A DNA stretch of 64,000 bases from Desertimonas sp963732335 (GTDB lineage Bacteria > Actinomycetota > Acidimicrobiia > Acidimicrobiales > Ilumatobacteraceae). Below, one piece after another: positions 31,055-38,797 of this stretch. Within the stretch, counting starts at the first letter, position 1. Each line of letters starts with the position of its first letter. The notes under the pieces are model-generated. The model had not been told where the DNA came from and ran no database searches. It saw nothing but the letters and a program-made list of their open reading frames with translations. Location: positions 1 to 64,000 of the forward strand of contig CAVSZO010000032.1 of the NCBI GenBank assembly GCA_963732335.1, written 5' to 3'. Made by a program: the position numbers and the translations under genes.

Positions 31055-31907
31055 CCGCTGCCGGAGCCGCCGCCGCTGCCGGAGCCGCCGCTGCTCACCT
31101 CCGCTGTCGTCACCTCCGCTGTCACGGTCGCACCTCCGCCGGGTCCGCTGTTGTCGTCATCGGGTTCCCCGCCGCCTGGACCGGCTGTCGTCGTCCGCCC
31201 CGCCGCCGGGACCGGAGTTGTCGTCATCCACACTCGCCGTCGTCGGGGACGGTCACCGACGGTGACGTCGCTCCCGATCCCGTCCCGGCCGTCGCCGTGG
31301 GCGGTGGTGCCGCTGGCGACGTTGCTTGGGCGGGCGACGACGTGGTCGGCTGAGTCCCCGCTGATGGGGCCCCGGCCTGCGTCGTCGACGTGGCGCCAGG
31401 CGACCCACCAGGTGGCTCGTCGTTGCCACCCCGGCCGCGCTCGAGAAGGCTGTCGGCGCGTGCCAGCAGGCCCTCGATCTCCGCTCTGATCGGGATCCAT
31501 TCGCTGGGGCTGAGGTCGTTGACCGCTAGGCGAAGCCTCGCAGCTGCCGTCGCCACGGCGGCGGCGTCACGATCGGCGAGAGCGGTCTCGAGGGCGCGCC
31601 GTCGGTCGGTGACCTCGCCAAGAGCCGGCGACGTGACTGAAACAGTGATCTGCGTGACCGTTTCGCGGCCGATGCGAGGCAGCGACATGACGAGGATCGC
31701 GATGGCGACGCAAGCTGCTACAACCGAAGCCGCGACGGCGATCGGGAGCACACGCGGACCGGGGCGGCGTGCGGGCGCTGCGGCGCCGGCGCGGGTGGCG
31801 TCGATCGCCCGGTGCAGATCCTGCAGCGACGCCGCCGGTGGCGCTGCGGGGGCGGCAATCGGGACGAGTGCGGCGCCGAGGCGTTCGAGCAGTTGGTCGT
31901 CGGTCAT
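31051..31907 (-). CDS. Anti-sigma-like single-pass membrane protein with Asp-rich outer tail
   Basis: It starts MTDDQLLERLGAALVP, overlapping the sigma-factor stop by 4 bp. An N-terminal cytosolic part of about 50 residues is followed by one membrane helix (LPIAVAASVVAACVAIAILV) and a helical outer region (RRRALETALADRDAAAVATA, ADSLLERG) resembling DUF5667. A Thr/Ser/Pro/Ala linker and a tail with DDDNSGPGGG-type repeats end in SGSGSG. Two single-base indels near 31225 and 31185 interrupt the tail. The architecture and coupling suggest a membrane anti-sigma factor, but a canonical zinc-binding HxxxCxxC motif is absent. The tail repeat also occurs in the secreted protein upstream. Confidence 0.7.
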
Positions 31908-32467
31908 CGGTGACCCAATCGCTTGCGGAGGCGAGCCAGCGCCCGCGATTGGGCGGTGCGGATGGCCCCTGGACGCCTGCCGAGCACGGCGGCGGTTTGC
32001 TCGGGCGACATTCCGGCGATCACCCGAAGTTCGAGCACCTCGCGGTCGCTGGCGGACAACCGATTGAACGCGGCCCGGACGGTGGCGTGCTCATCGGCAG
32101 TCTCGGCGGCGTCTGCCGGAAGGGTTGCGGCCGGGGCGGCTAAGGCTCGGGACCATCGCTGACGCCGACCGGCGCGGCGGTGATGGTCGGCGGCGACTCG
32201 TCGAGCGATGCCGAACAGCCACGGCTCGATCCCCTCGGCCGTCCAACGGAACCCGGCGATGCCGGCGACGGCGCGTGTCATCGTCTCGCTGACGACGTCG
32301 TCAGCGGCGTCGCGGCCGACGTGGTGGGCCGCGTACGCCCACAGTCGCGGGTACACCGAGCGGTAGATCTGCTCCCATGCATCGTGATTGCCCGCCGCAG
32401 CCTGCTCGGCGAGGGTGCGGGCACGGAGCTGTTCCCAGCTCGTCGCCGGCTGAACGGTCATCGACAT
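31904..32467 (-). CDS. ECF RNA polymerase sigma factor
   Basis: The 187-residue protein has region 2 (WEQIYRSVYPRLWAYAAHHV, DDVVSETMTRAVAGI, PWLFGIARRVAADHHRR) and region 4 (LSASDREVLELRVIAGMSPE, then VLGRRPGAIRTAQSRALARL). It is translationally coupled (ATGA) to the membrane anti-sigma-like gene, the usual arrangement of an ECF factor and its regulator. The Asp-rich secreted-protein gene lies 114 bp upstream on the same strand and is a likely regulon member. Start could be the first or the second Met (MSM). Confidence 0.9.
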   Translation of the reverse strand: MSMTVQPATSWEQLRARTLAEQAAAGNHDAWEQIYRSVYPRLWAYAAHHVGRDAADDVVSETMTRAVAGIAGFRWTAEGIEPWLFGIARRVAADHHRRAGRRQRWSRALAAPAATLPADAAETADEHATVRAAFNRLSASDREVLELRVIAGMSPEQTAAVLGRRPGAIRTAQSRALARLRKRLGHR

Positions 32468-32581
32468 CGCTTGTTCGATTGTCAGCGGTCACGGCATGTC
32501 GCCCGCCGACACACGTCTGGCGCGGTCGGCGGGCGGAGCCATCGTAGAGGTCGCGTCCGTGGTCAGTCCGGGCGGGGGCGA

Positions 32582-33391
32582 TCAGTCGTCGCCGCCACCG
32601 CCGCTGCCGGAGTTGTCGTCGTCGTCACCACCGCCCGAGCCACTGCCGGAGTTGTCGTCGTCGCCACCGCCCGAACCACTGCCGGAGTTGTCGTCGTCGT
32701 CGTCACCGCCCGACCGCTGCCGGAGTTCGTCGCCGTCATCATCATCATCACCGTCGTCGACGGTCGTCGACACGGAGTTCGATGTCGGAGCCGTTGTCGC
32801 AACTGAGCTGCTCGTCGAGGTGTCGTCATCGTCGTCATCGTCGTCGCCGTTGCCGGGACCGGAGTTGTCGTCGGCGTCGCCACCGTTGCCGGGACCGGAG
32901 TTGTCGTCATCGTCGTCACCGTTGCCGGGACCGGAGTTGTCGTGGTCGGCGTTACCGGGGCCAGAGTTGTCCTCGCAGTCGTCGTCATCGTCGTCGACGG
33001 TGTTGCCGGGCGCAGTGCTCACGGTCGAGCTGACCGAGGTGCTCGTGTCGTCGTCGTCATCATCATCGTCGTCATCGCGATCGCAGTCGTCGAAATCGTC
33101 GAAGTCGTCGCAGTCGTCATCTTCGACCACGAAGACGGACACGCCGTCGACCACGACGATTCTCAGTCCGCCAGCCTTGACGAGCGAGGCGACGGCCGCT
33201 GGCGTGCAATCGTCGTCGTCATCGTCATCATCGATCGTGCTGGTGCTTGCGTCGCTCGACGTCGAGGCACTCGACGGCGCCTGGTTGCCGGTGGCGGTGG
33301 CGGCCGTTGCGACACCGGTGGTCGTCAGCGTCGCGAGCGTGATCGCGACCAATGCGCGTCGTCTGCGGAACATCCGTCGGCTTCTGAACAT
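32582..33391 (-). CDS. Secreted Asp-rich repeat protein (DDNSGPGNG repeats)
   Basis: A basic signal peptide (MFRSRRMFRRRRALVAITLA, cleavage near ATA-ATATG) is followed by a short conserved-looking module (CTPAAVASLVKAGGLRIVVV, VFVVEDDDCDDF). Long Asp runs follow, interleaved with tandem repeats of the type DDNSGPGNG (four copies, 32840-32990) and DDDNSGSGSGGG (three copies, 32585-32700), spaced by Ser/Thr-rich linkers. The start at 33391 has GAGAGGT upstream. The protein must be extremely acidic and could bind calcium or other cations outside the cell. It lies upstream of an ECF sigma/anti-sigma pair whose membrane member ends in the same repeat. No function is known to me. Confidence 0.7.
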   Translation of the reverse strand: MFRSRRMFRRRRALVAITLATLTTTGVATAATATGNQAPSSASTSSDASTSTIDDDDDDDDCTPAAVASLVKAGGLRIVVVDGVSVFVVEDDDCDDFDDFDDCDRDDDDDDDDDDTSTSVSSTVSTAPGNTVDDDDDDCEDNSGPGNADHDNSGPGNGDDDDDNSGPGNGGDADDNSGPGNGDDDDDDDDTSTSSSVATTAPTSNSVSTTVDDGDDDDDGDELRQRSGGDDDDDNSGSGSGGGDDDNSGSGSGGGDDDDNSGSGGGGDD

Positions 33392-33499
33392 CGCGTACCT
33401 CTCGGTCACGGCGCTCCCACGGTGGCGAGCGCCTCGTCACCCTGTACATCGCTCACGGAACGTGTCCGTTACACGGATTCGTCGAAGAATCCTCGAGCG

Positions 33500-34030
33500 T
33501 CAGGCGACGGCCAGGAACGGCTCCCAGGCGGGATGGCGGTCGCGCAGAGCGGCGGCGACGAGCGCGGTGCGTGACGGCACGAACGGAGCCCGCTTCAGCG
33601 ACCAGCCTTGGAGGTGGTGCATCTGCTCCATCGTGCGGTGCGACTTGGCGCCGTTGTGGGCCCGGCAAGCGGCCACGACGTTGAGCCAGGAGTCGTCGCC
33701 ACCGAGCGAGCGGGGCAGCAGGTGGTCGACCGAATCGCCACGGCGACCGCACGGCTGGCCACTGATCACGAACTGGCAGAGGTGCCCGTCGCGCAGCCGG
33801 ACGCGACGCGGCGAGTAGGTCGGCGGACGCAGTTCGCACGGGTGGAGGACACCGAGGCGGGCGACGACTGACGGGATCTCCACGGTGAGCGACGGGGAGT
33901 GCATCACCGTGGCGATCTCCTCGGATGCCGGGACGGCGCGGTTCATCACCAGCAGCTCGCAGGCGCGCTCGGCGTCGATGACCCGATCGATCCGCCAGGC
34001 GGCGTCGAGCAGCAGGACCGGTGCGGCCAC
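33500..34030 (-). CDS. HNH endonuclease family protein
   Basis: The 176-residue protein has an N-terminal region typical of small actinobacterial HNH proteins (VLLLDAAWRIDRVIDAERAC, RPPTYSPRRVRLRD) and a complete HNH core. That core comprises CQFVISGQPCGRRGDSVDHL, LPRSLGGDDSWLNVVAACRA and HNGAKSHRT, with two Cys before the first His and the final N-x-x-K. Such proteins may be homing-type or repair nucleases. The upstream region carries three 13-bp direct repeats. No partner gene is adjacent. Confidence 0.85.
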   Translation of the reverse strand: MAAPVLLLDAAWRIDRVIDAERACELLVMNRAVPASEEIATVMHSPSLTVEIPSVVARLGVLHPCELRPPTYSPRRVRLRDGHLCQFVISGQPCGRRGDSVDHLLPRSLGGDDSWLNVVAACRAHNGAKSHRTMEQMHHLQGWSLKRAPFVPSRTALVAAALRDRHPAWEPFLAVA

Positions 34031-34067
34031 GCCAACCTCCTCTCGCGTCCGTTCAGGCGGGACCCTT

Positions 34068-34106
34068 CAACTCAACGCGTCAAGTCAACACGTCGACTCA
34101 ACGTTA
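34068..34106. repeat. Three adjacent 13-bp direct repeats upstream of the HNH gene
   Basis: CAACTCAACGCGT, CAAGTCAACACGT and CGACTCAACGTTA lie head to tail, each with a TCAAC core exactly 13 bp apart, 38-76 bp upstream of the HNH start. An additional TCAAC occurs at 34067. The spacing near 1.25 helical turns and the position suggest a regulator-binding array, but no regulator is identified. Confidence 0.55.
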
Positions 34107-34161
34107 CGGGAGATGTCCTAGCAAACGCGTGGGCGACGCGCATGGATTCAGGACACCCGGG

Positions 34162-35216
34162 TCAGATGGCTGGGTCGCGCTCGGGGCGGATGGCGCGCAG
34201 GGCAGCGAGCGCCGATCCCCGTGCACCGGCCATGTCGAGGTCGGACGACGACGGCGAAGCGGGCGACGGCCCGCTGCTCCTCGCGAAGCGAAGTTGCGGT
34301 CCGGACACCCTCGAGGAACCAGTCGCGGAAGTGCGGAGCAGACTCGACGACACCGCCGCCCACGAAGTAGGCGTCGGGATCCGTGTAGTTGGAGGCGATC
34401 GTGAACATCCGCCCGATGGCGGCCGCTTGCTGGGCGAAGATCTGCAGCGCCAGCTCGTCGCCCTTCTCGCCGTAGCTCGCGCACCGCTCGTGCCGCGGCA
34501 CTCGGCGAGCTCGCTGCCAGCTCGGCGAGCGGGTGCTCGGGGAAGCGGCCCAGCCAGTAGGGGAGCAGGTTGCGTTCGATCCCGCTCAGCGAGGCGACCG
34601 ATTCGAGGTCGCCGGCCAAGCCGCAGTTGCACTTCGGTACCGGTTGGCCGAGTTCGAGCAGCCCGTCCATCGGGATCTGCACGTGGCCGAACTCACCGGC
34701 CATCCCCGAGGCGCCGCGCACGATCTGGCCGCGCTCGACAACCCCGCCGCCGAGCCCGGTGCCGACGATCGCCGCGACCGACGAACGGTGCTGAGCGTCG
34801 ACCCCGAAGAGGTGTTCGTGGGCGTACAGCGCGGCGGCGTTGCCATCGTTGTTGTAGATGACCGGCAGTCCGAGACGGGACTCGGCGGCAGAGCGGATGT
34901 CATAGCCGTGCCATACGGGTTGCTGGAAGTTGGTCGCACCCCTTGATGAGATCACTCCCGTGGCGCTGGCCGGGCCGGGCGTGTCGAGACCGACGGCAAG
35001 CACGGCGGCGTCGGCGACGCCGCCGGCGGCGAGGGCCACCTCCATTGCTGTGACGATGGCGTCGAGGGCGGCGCTGGGTCCGTCGCTGACAAGGCTCGGG
35101 ACTTCGGCCATGCGATCGACCAGGAACGTCCCGGTGAGGTCGAGCGTGGTGGCGTTTGTCTTCGTTCCGCCGACATCGATGCCGACGACGACAACGGCGC
35201 GACGGAACTCACTCAC
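34162..35216 (-). CDS. ROK-family protein (sugar kinase-like)
   Basis: The N-terminal phosphate loop GIDVGGTKTNATTLDL, AVLAVGLDTPGPAS, YNNDGNAAALYAHEHLFG and GTGLGGGVVERGQIVRGASG fit ROK kinases such as glucokinase, as does AGEFGHVQIPMDG with the His of the ROK signature. The zinc motif reads CNCGLAGDLE; the third Cys of the C-x-C-G-x2-G-C-x-E consensus is Asp. Two frame changes lie near 34480 and 34240, after which VVESAPHFRDWFLEGVR and ALRAIRPERDPAI complete the fold. No DNA-binding domain is present, so a kinase rather than a repressor is expected. Substrate unknown. It is the last gene of a minus-strand series starting with an ABC transporter. Confidence 0.8.
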
Positions 35217-35315
35217 GCCCAGCCCCGGGTGCCTGCGAGCGAGCGAGCGCCAGCGAGCGAGTGGCTACACGCTGCGCAGGCGGCGCACGGCGTGGCCGGG
35301 GAACGCATTGAGCGG

Positions 35316-35456
35316 TCAGGCGTGCGGCAGCTCGTGTGGCTCGATCCCGGCGACCACGTCGGCGTGCTCGCGGTGGTCGAGCATGATGTGCTCCTTGACC
35401 TCGTTGTGGTAGCTGAACCTGAGGTCGCAGTAGGGGCACTGCCGGTTCTCGTCCAT
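35316..35456 (-). CDS. 46-residue C2H2 zinc-finger-like protein
   Basis: ATG GAC GAG AAC (35456 downward) opens a 46-codon frame reading MDENRQCPYCDLRF, with Cys and His spaced C-x2-C-x12-H-x4-H, then HADVVAGIEPHELPHA and TGA. This spacing is a classical zinc finger with little else attached. It lies 33 bp after the QueD-like gene and 99 bp before the ROK gene, all on the minus strand, suggesting co-transcription. A GTG directly before the ATG is an alternative start. Small zinc-ribbon or finger proteins of this size are poorly studied; DNA, RNA or protein binding are all possible. Confidence 0.65.
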   Translation of the reverse strand: MDENRQCPYCDLRFSYHNEVKEHIMLDHREHADVVAGIEPHELPHA

Positions 35457-35489
35457 CACCACCAGTTGTCGCGCGTCTGCTTCCGCAGT

Positions 35490-35882
35490 TCAAGCGTCAT
35501 CCTCAGGGCAGGCGCGCAGGCGGACGGTGCGCGAGCGGTCGAACTCCGTGGATTCGTGGAGGGCGACCTCGACGAGGCCGTCGACCTCGTCTGCGAGCGC
35601 CCGCCACAGGTGACGGACGATCTCCTCGACGGTGGGCTCCCGATCCCACACCAGCGGGGTGTAGGTCTGCCACGGACCGACGTCCTCGTCGGTCAGGTAG
35701 TGCCCAGCCCACGGCTGCACACGATCGCGCAACAGCTTCTCCAAGTCATCGGCGGGGATCACCTTGTCGATATTTGGAGGCCCCTCGACCGTCGCCTCGA
35801 CGGTCCACGCGTGGGAGTGGATCAGCCCGTCGACGCGGTGCGCCCAGCGCGCCTGAATCGCCGCAGTCATCGTCAGCTTCAT
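35490..35882 (-). CDS. QueD / 6-pyruvoyl-tetrahydropterin synthase family protein
   Basis: This 130-residue protein has the zinc-binding pattern of the PTPS/QueD fold (a His in WAHRVDGLIHSHAWTVEATV with the H-x-H pair), a long helix with DDLEKLLRDRVQPW and the active-site region PTVEEIVRHLWRAL, ending HESTEFDRSRTVRL with the conserved Glu. Members make 6-carboxytetrahydropterin from dihydroneopterin triphosphate for deazapurines or modify related pterins. The catalytic Cys of QueD was not identified, so the activity is uncertain. Its ATG overlaps the stop of the substrate-binding-protein gene (ATGA), tying it to the ABC transporter. Confidence 0.75.
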   Translation of the reverse strand: MKLTMTAAIQARWAHRVDGLIHSHAWTVEATVEGPPNIDKVIPADDLEKLLRDRVQPWAGHYLTDEDVGPWQTYTPLVWDREPTVEEIVRHLWRALADEVDGLVEVALHESTEFDRSRTVRLRACPEDDA

Positions 35883-37083
35883 GACCCGATCGTGTCGTCG
35901 ATGAACTCATTGGTGTACAGATCGGCGGCGACGAGATCGTCGGGGACCTCGAGATCGGCGTCGCGCATCTGCTGCAGGAGCGTTTCGACTCGATCGGGAT
36001 CGAGGTTGCCGATCACGTCGTCGGGACCGTTGCCGGTGAGGCCGAGCTCGGCCTGTGTCTGGACCGAGTATTCGGCGAGCTCAGGCGTGTACACCCAGAA
36101 CGTGTCGTACTGCTCGACGATGTCGACGATCGCCGCGTTGGTGCGGGCCGGGTCGGAGACGAACTCGACAGCCGAGCGTTGGACCACCGGGACGAACGCT
36201 TCCAGGCACGGTCGCAGCGTCTCCAGATCGTCGGGCCGGATCGCCAACGTCTGTGAGTAGGTCTGGAACCCCGCATCGTGGATCAGCTGATACTCGATCG
36301 GGCGCAGCCAGTCCTCGAACACATTCTCGTACAGGAACGGCTCCGACGAGGCGAAACCCTGCTGGGCGATTGCTCCGCCTCGGAGATGAAGCGCGACGGT
36401 CCGCCGTCGTACGACGGGTCGATCTGGCCAGCCGTGAGCAGACCCTGGGCGACGAAGACGTCGGAGAAGGTGGAGCCCGGGAACATGTTGACGGTGATCT
36501 CCTGCTCACCGAGATCGGCGATCGACGTGACGTCTGGATACGTCTCGGGATCCCACATGATCATCAGTGGGCTGATCTCCAGCGGGGCAACCACGGACAT
36601 CAGCGGCGTGTTCTCCCAGGCCAGGATCTGCCCGTCGGTCGTTCCAAAGGCAAAGGTGATCGAGTCGTCGGTGTACGTCAACGTCTCTACGTCGCCGCTG
36701 CCCGCCGCCCCGCCGGCGCGGATCTCGACGTCGACGCCGGTCGGCTGACCTTCCGAGATCAGCGGTCCGGACACGATCTTGTTGTCCACATCGACCTCGT
36801 AGTCGTCGCCGAGGAGGTTGTACACGGCGCCGTACTCGGACTCCGGGAACCAGTCGGTCTGGATGACGATCGTCTCGGGACACACTCCCGTCAGATCGGC
36901 ACTGAGGTCCGCTGGCCCGCTGGCCGGAGCGCTTTCAGCCGGTGCAGACGGCGGCGATTCAGAGGACGGGGATTCGGACGACGGGGGCTCGGAGGATGGC
37001 GGCGTCGTTGCTTGGCTCGTCGCCGGCAGTGCCAGGGCGCCGGCGGCGACAAGCAGTCCGATCGCTGGTCGCTTGTTCATCAT
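35879..37083 (-). CDS. Substrate-binding protein of an NMT1/THI5-type ABC transporter
   Basis: A signal peptide (MMNKRPAIGLLVAAGALALP, then ATSQA) is followed by a Ser/Pro/Glu-rich linker (SSEPPSSESPSSESPP). The mature domain begins VIQTDWFPESEYGAVYNLLG, like the N-terminus of NMT1/THI5 pyrimidine- or sulfonate-binding proteins. Later landmarks are DSITFAFGTTDGQILAW, PLEISPLMIMWDP, VNMFPGSTFSDVFVAQGLL and FEDWLRPIEYQL. One missing base at about 36370 shifts the frame. AGGAGTG sits upstream of the ATG. The gene is third in the ATPase-permease-binding-protein-QueD operon. The substrate is not evident; the link to a pterin-fold enzyme suggests a pterin-, deazapurine- or pyrimidine-like compound (inference). 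Confidence 0.8.
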
Positions 37084-37124
37084 CGAACACTCCTGACGTA
37101 AGGATGGCTTGAGGTAAGGATGGC

Positions 37125-38009
37125 TCAGCGGCCGCTCCCTGATTTCGAGTCGTACCACTTCCCGATCACGGCATTCTGCAGGGCGCCGAAGGACAAGAAC
37201 ACCGTGATCCCGAGTAGCGACGACATGATGACAGCCGCGAGGAGTTGTTCGCCATAGTTGGTGTTCAGCGAGTACTTGCGGATCAACTGCCCGAGGCCGA
37301 CGTCGCCGAGGCCGAAGAAGAAGTCGCCGACGATCGCCCCGATCACCGACAGGCCGGCGGCGATGCGCAACCCGGCGAAGATGGCCGGCAACGCGCTCGG
37401 GAACATCACCTTGGTGAGTCGCGTCCAGCGCCCTCCCCGATGGAGGGTGATCAGGTCATGCAGCCCGGCGTCGGCGGACAGCAGGCCGAACAACGTGTTG
37501 AGCACGATCGGGAAGAACGAGATGATCACGCACACGAGTACCCGGGCCCGCCAGTCGGTGCCGAACCAGAACTGGATCATCGGGACGAGGGCAAGGATCG
37601 GGATCGCCTGCAGCGTCACGAGGAACGGGAACCAGGCCCGCTCGATCACCTTGGCCTGGCTCATCAGCACGGCGATCACGACACCGAGCACGATCGAGAT
37701 GGCGAGACCGACTGCCGCCACGCGCATGCTCGACCACACGCCGTCGAGGATCTCGGCGAAGTTGTCCCGGTCGAGGAAGCCTTCGCGAACGACCTCATGA
37801 GGCGGGTGCAGCAGGAACTGGCGGCGCCGTTCGAGCACGACGTAGGAGACGAAGTACCAGACCCCGATCACCAGTCCGAGCACCACGAGTGGTGGCACGA
37901 CCGCGGCCACGGTCCGCTGCAGCACGGTCCGCCGAGGATCACTGCGCACGAGCGGCGCCTCGACGATCACCGGCGACGCGCTCGACGTGTCGGTCGGATC
38001 GGGAATCAT
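37125..38009 (-). CDS. ABC transporter permease (SsuC/TauC/ThiX type)
   Basis: This 294-residue permease has six predicted helices, including VVPPLVVLGLVIGVWYFVSY, VGLAISIVLGVVIAVLMSQA and VLVCVIISFFPIVLNTLFGL. The cytoplasmic loop reads LHRGGRWTRLTKVMFPSALP, then AIFAGLRIAAGLSVIGAIVG; it is the EAA-like motif that contacts the ATPase. The start ATG (38009) overlaps the ATPase stop by 4 bp. A 42-bp gap with two copies of GTAAGGATGGCT (37098 and 37114) separates it from the binding-protein gene. Confidence 0.87.
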   Translation of the reverse strand: MIPDPTDTSSASPVIVEAPLVRSDPRRTVLQRTVAAVVPPLVVLGLVIGVWYFVSYVVLERRRQFLLHPPHEVVREGFLDRDNFAEILDGVWSSMRVAAVGLAISIVLGVVIAVLMSQAKVIERAWFPFLVTLQAIPILALVPMIQFWFGTDWRARVLVCVIISFFPIVLNTLFGLLSADAGLHDLITLHRGGRWTRLTKVMFPSALPAIFAGLRIAAGLSVIGAIVGDFFFGLGDVGLGQLIRKYSLNTNYGEQLLAAVIMSSLLGITVFLSFGALQNAVIGKWYDSKSGSGR

Positions 38010-38782
38010 CCTGCCCCACGGCGCAAGGTGTGCGACACCTCGGCACTGATCGCGGCGAAGCGTTCGTCGAAGCGCAGATCGGGATCCCGTGGGTACGGGA
38101 ACGGCACATCGATCTCGGCGACGATGCGACCGGGCCGTGGGGACATCACGAGAACCCGGGTGCTCAGGAACACGGCTTCGGAGATCGAGTGGGTGATGAA
38201 CAACCCGGCGAAACGCTGGTCCTCGAAGAGCCGCAACGTCTCCTCGTTGAGCCGTTCCCGGGTGATCTCGTCGACCGAACCGAAGGGCTCGTCGAACAGC
38301 ATGATCGGCGGCTGCAGCGTCAACGTCCTGGCCAGCGAGCAACGCATCCGCATCCCGCCCGACAACGACTTGGGATAGTGGTGCTCGAAGCCGGTGAGCC
38401 CGACGAGGTCGATGGCTCGCTGGGCGACGCTCCGGCGCTCCTCCCGCGAGAAGCCGTGCAGCTCGGCGAGGAGCTCGACGTTGCCCCGGACGGTGCGCCA
38501 CGGCATCAAGGTGGGGTCCTGGAAGACGTAGCCGATCCGTTGGCGGTCGATCAGAATCGATCCGCTGGTGGGCTCGAGCAGCCCGGAGGCGATCCGCAAC
38601 AACGTCGACTTGCCGCACCCGGACGGGCCGACGACCGTGACGAACTCGCCACGATCGACGCCGAAGGTGGCGTCGGCGACGGCCTCGGTGCCGTCGGGAA
38701 ACGTCATCCCGACGTGGTCGAACGACAGTCCCTCCGCAGCGCCGGTCGCGGCCCGACCGGGCGCTGCGGATGACGTCGTCAC
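38006..38782 (-). CDS. ABC transporter ATP-binding protein (SsuB/TauB/ThiZ type)
   Basis: The 258-residue ATPase has Walker A VVGPSGCGKSTLLRI, Q-loop YVFQDPTLMPWRTV, signature SLSGGMRMRCSLARTL, Walker B PIMLFDEPFGSVD and switch His LFITHSISEAVFL. The Q-loop LMPWRTV is typical of nitrate, sulfonate and taurine-type importers. It is the first gene of the ATPase-permease-binding-protein-QueD operon, with ATGA coupling to the permease. The region upstream (38783-38797) is only a few bases before the end of the secreted-protein gene on the same strand, so its promoter may lie inside that gene. Confidence 0.9.
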   Translation of the reverse strand: MTTSSAAPGRAATGAAEGLSFDHVGMTFPDGTEAVADATFGVDRGEFVTVVGPSGCGKSTLLRIASGLLEPTSGSILIDRQRIGYVFQDPTLMPWRTVRGNVELLAELHGFSREERRSVAQRAIDLVGLTGFEHHYPKSLSGGMRMRCSLARTLTLQPPIMLFDEPFGSVDEITRERLNEETLRLFEDQRFAGLFITHSISEAVFLSTRVLVMSPRPGRIVAEIDVPFPYPRDPDLRFDERFAAISAEVSHTLRRGAG

Positions 38783-38797
38783 TCAGGCCGAATGTAC

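Noticed and set aside
32582..33000. GTC/GAC-rich triplet repeats as possible non-coding microsatellite
   Set aside because: They lie in one long frame with a signal peptide and encode ordered DDNSGPG-type units, so a coding origin is more likely.
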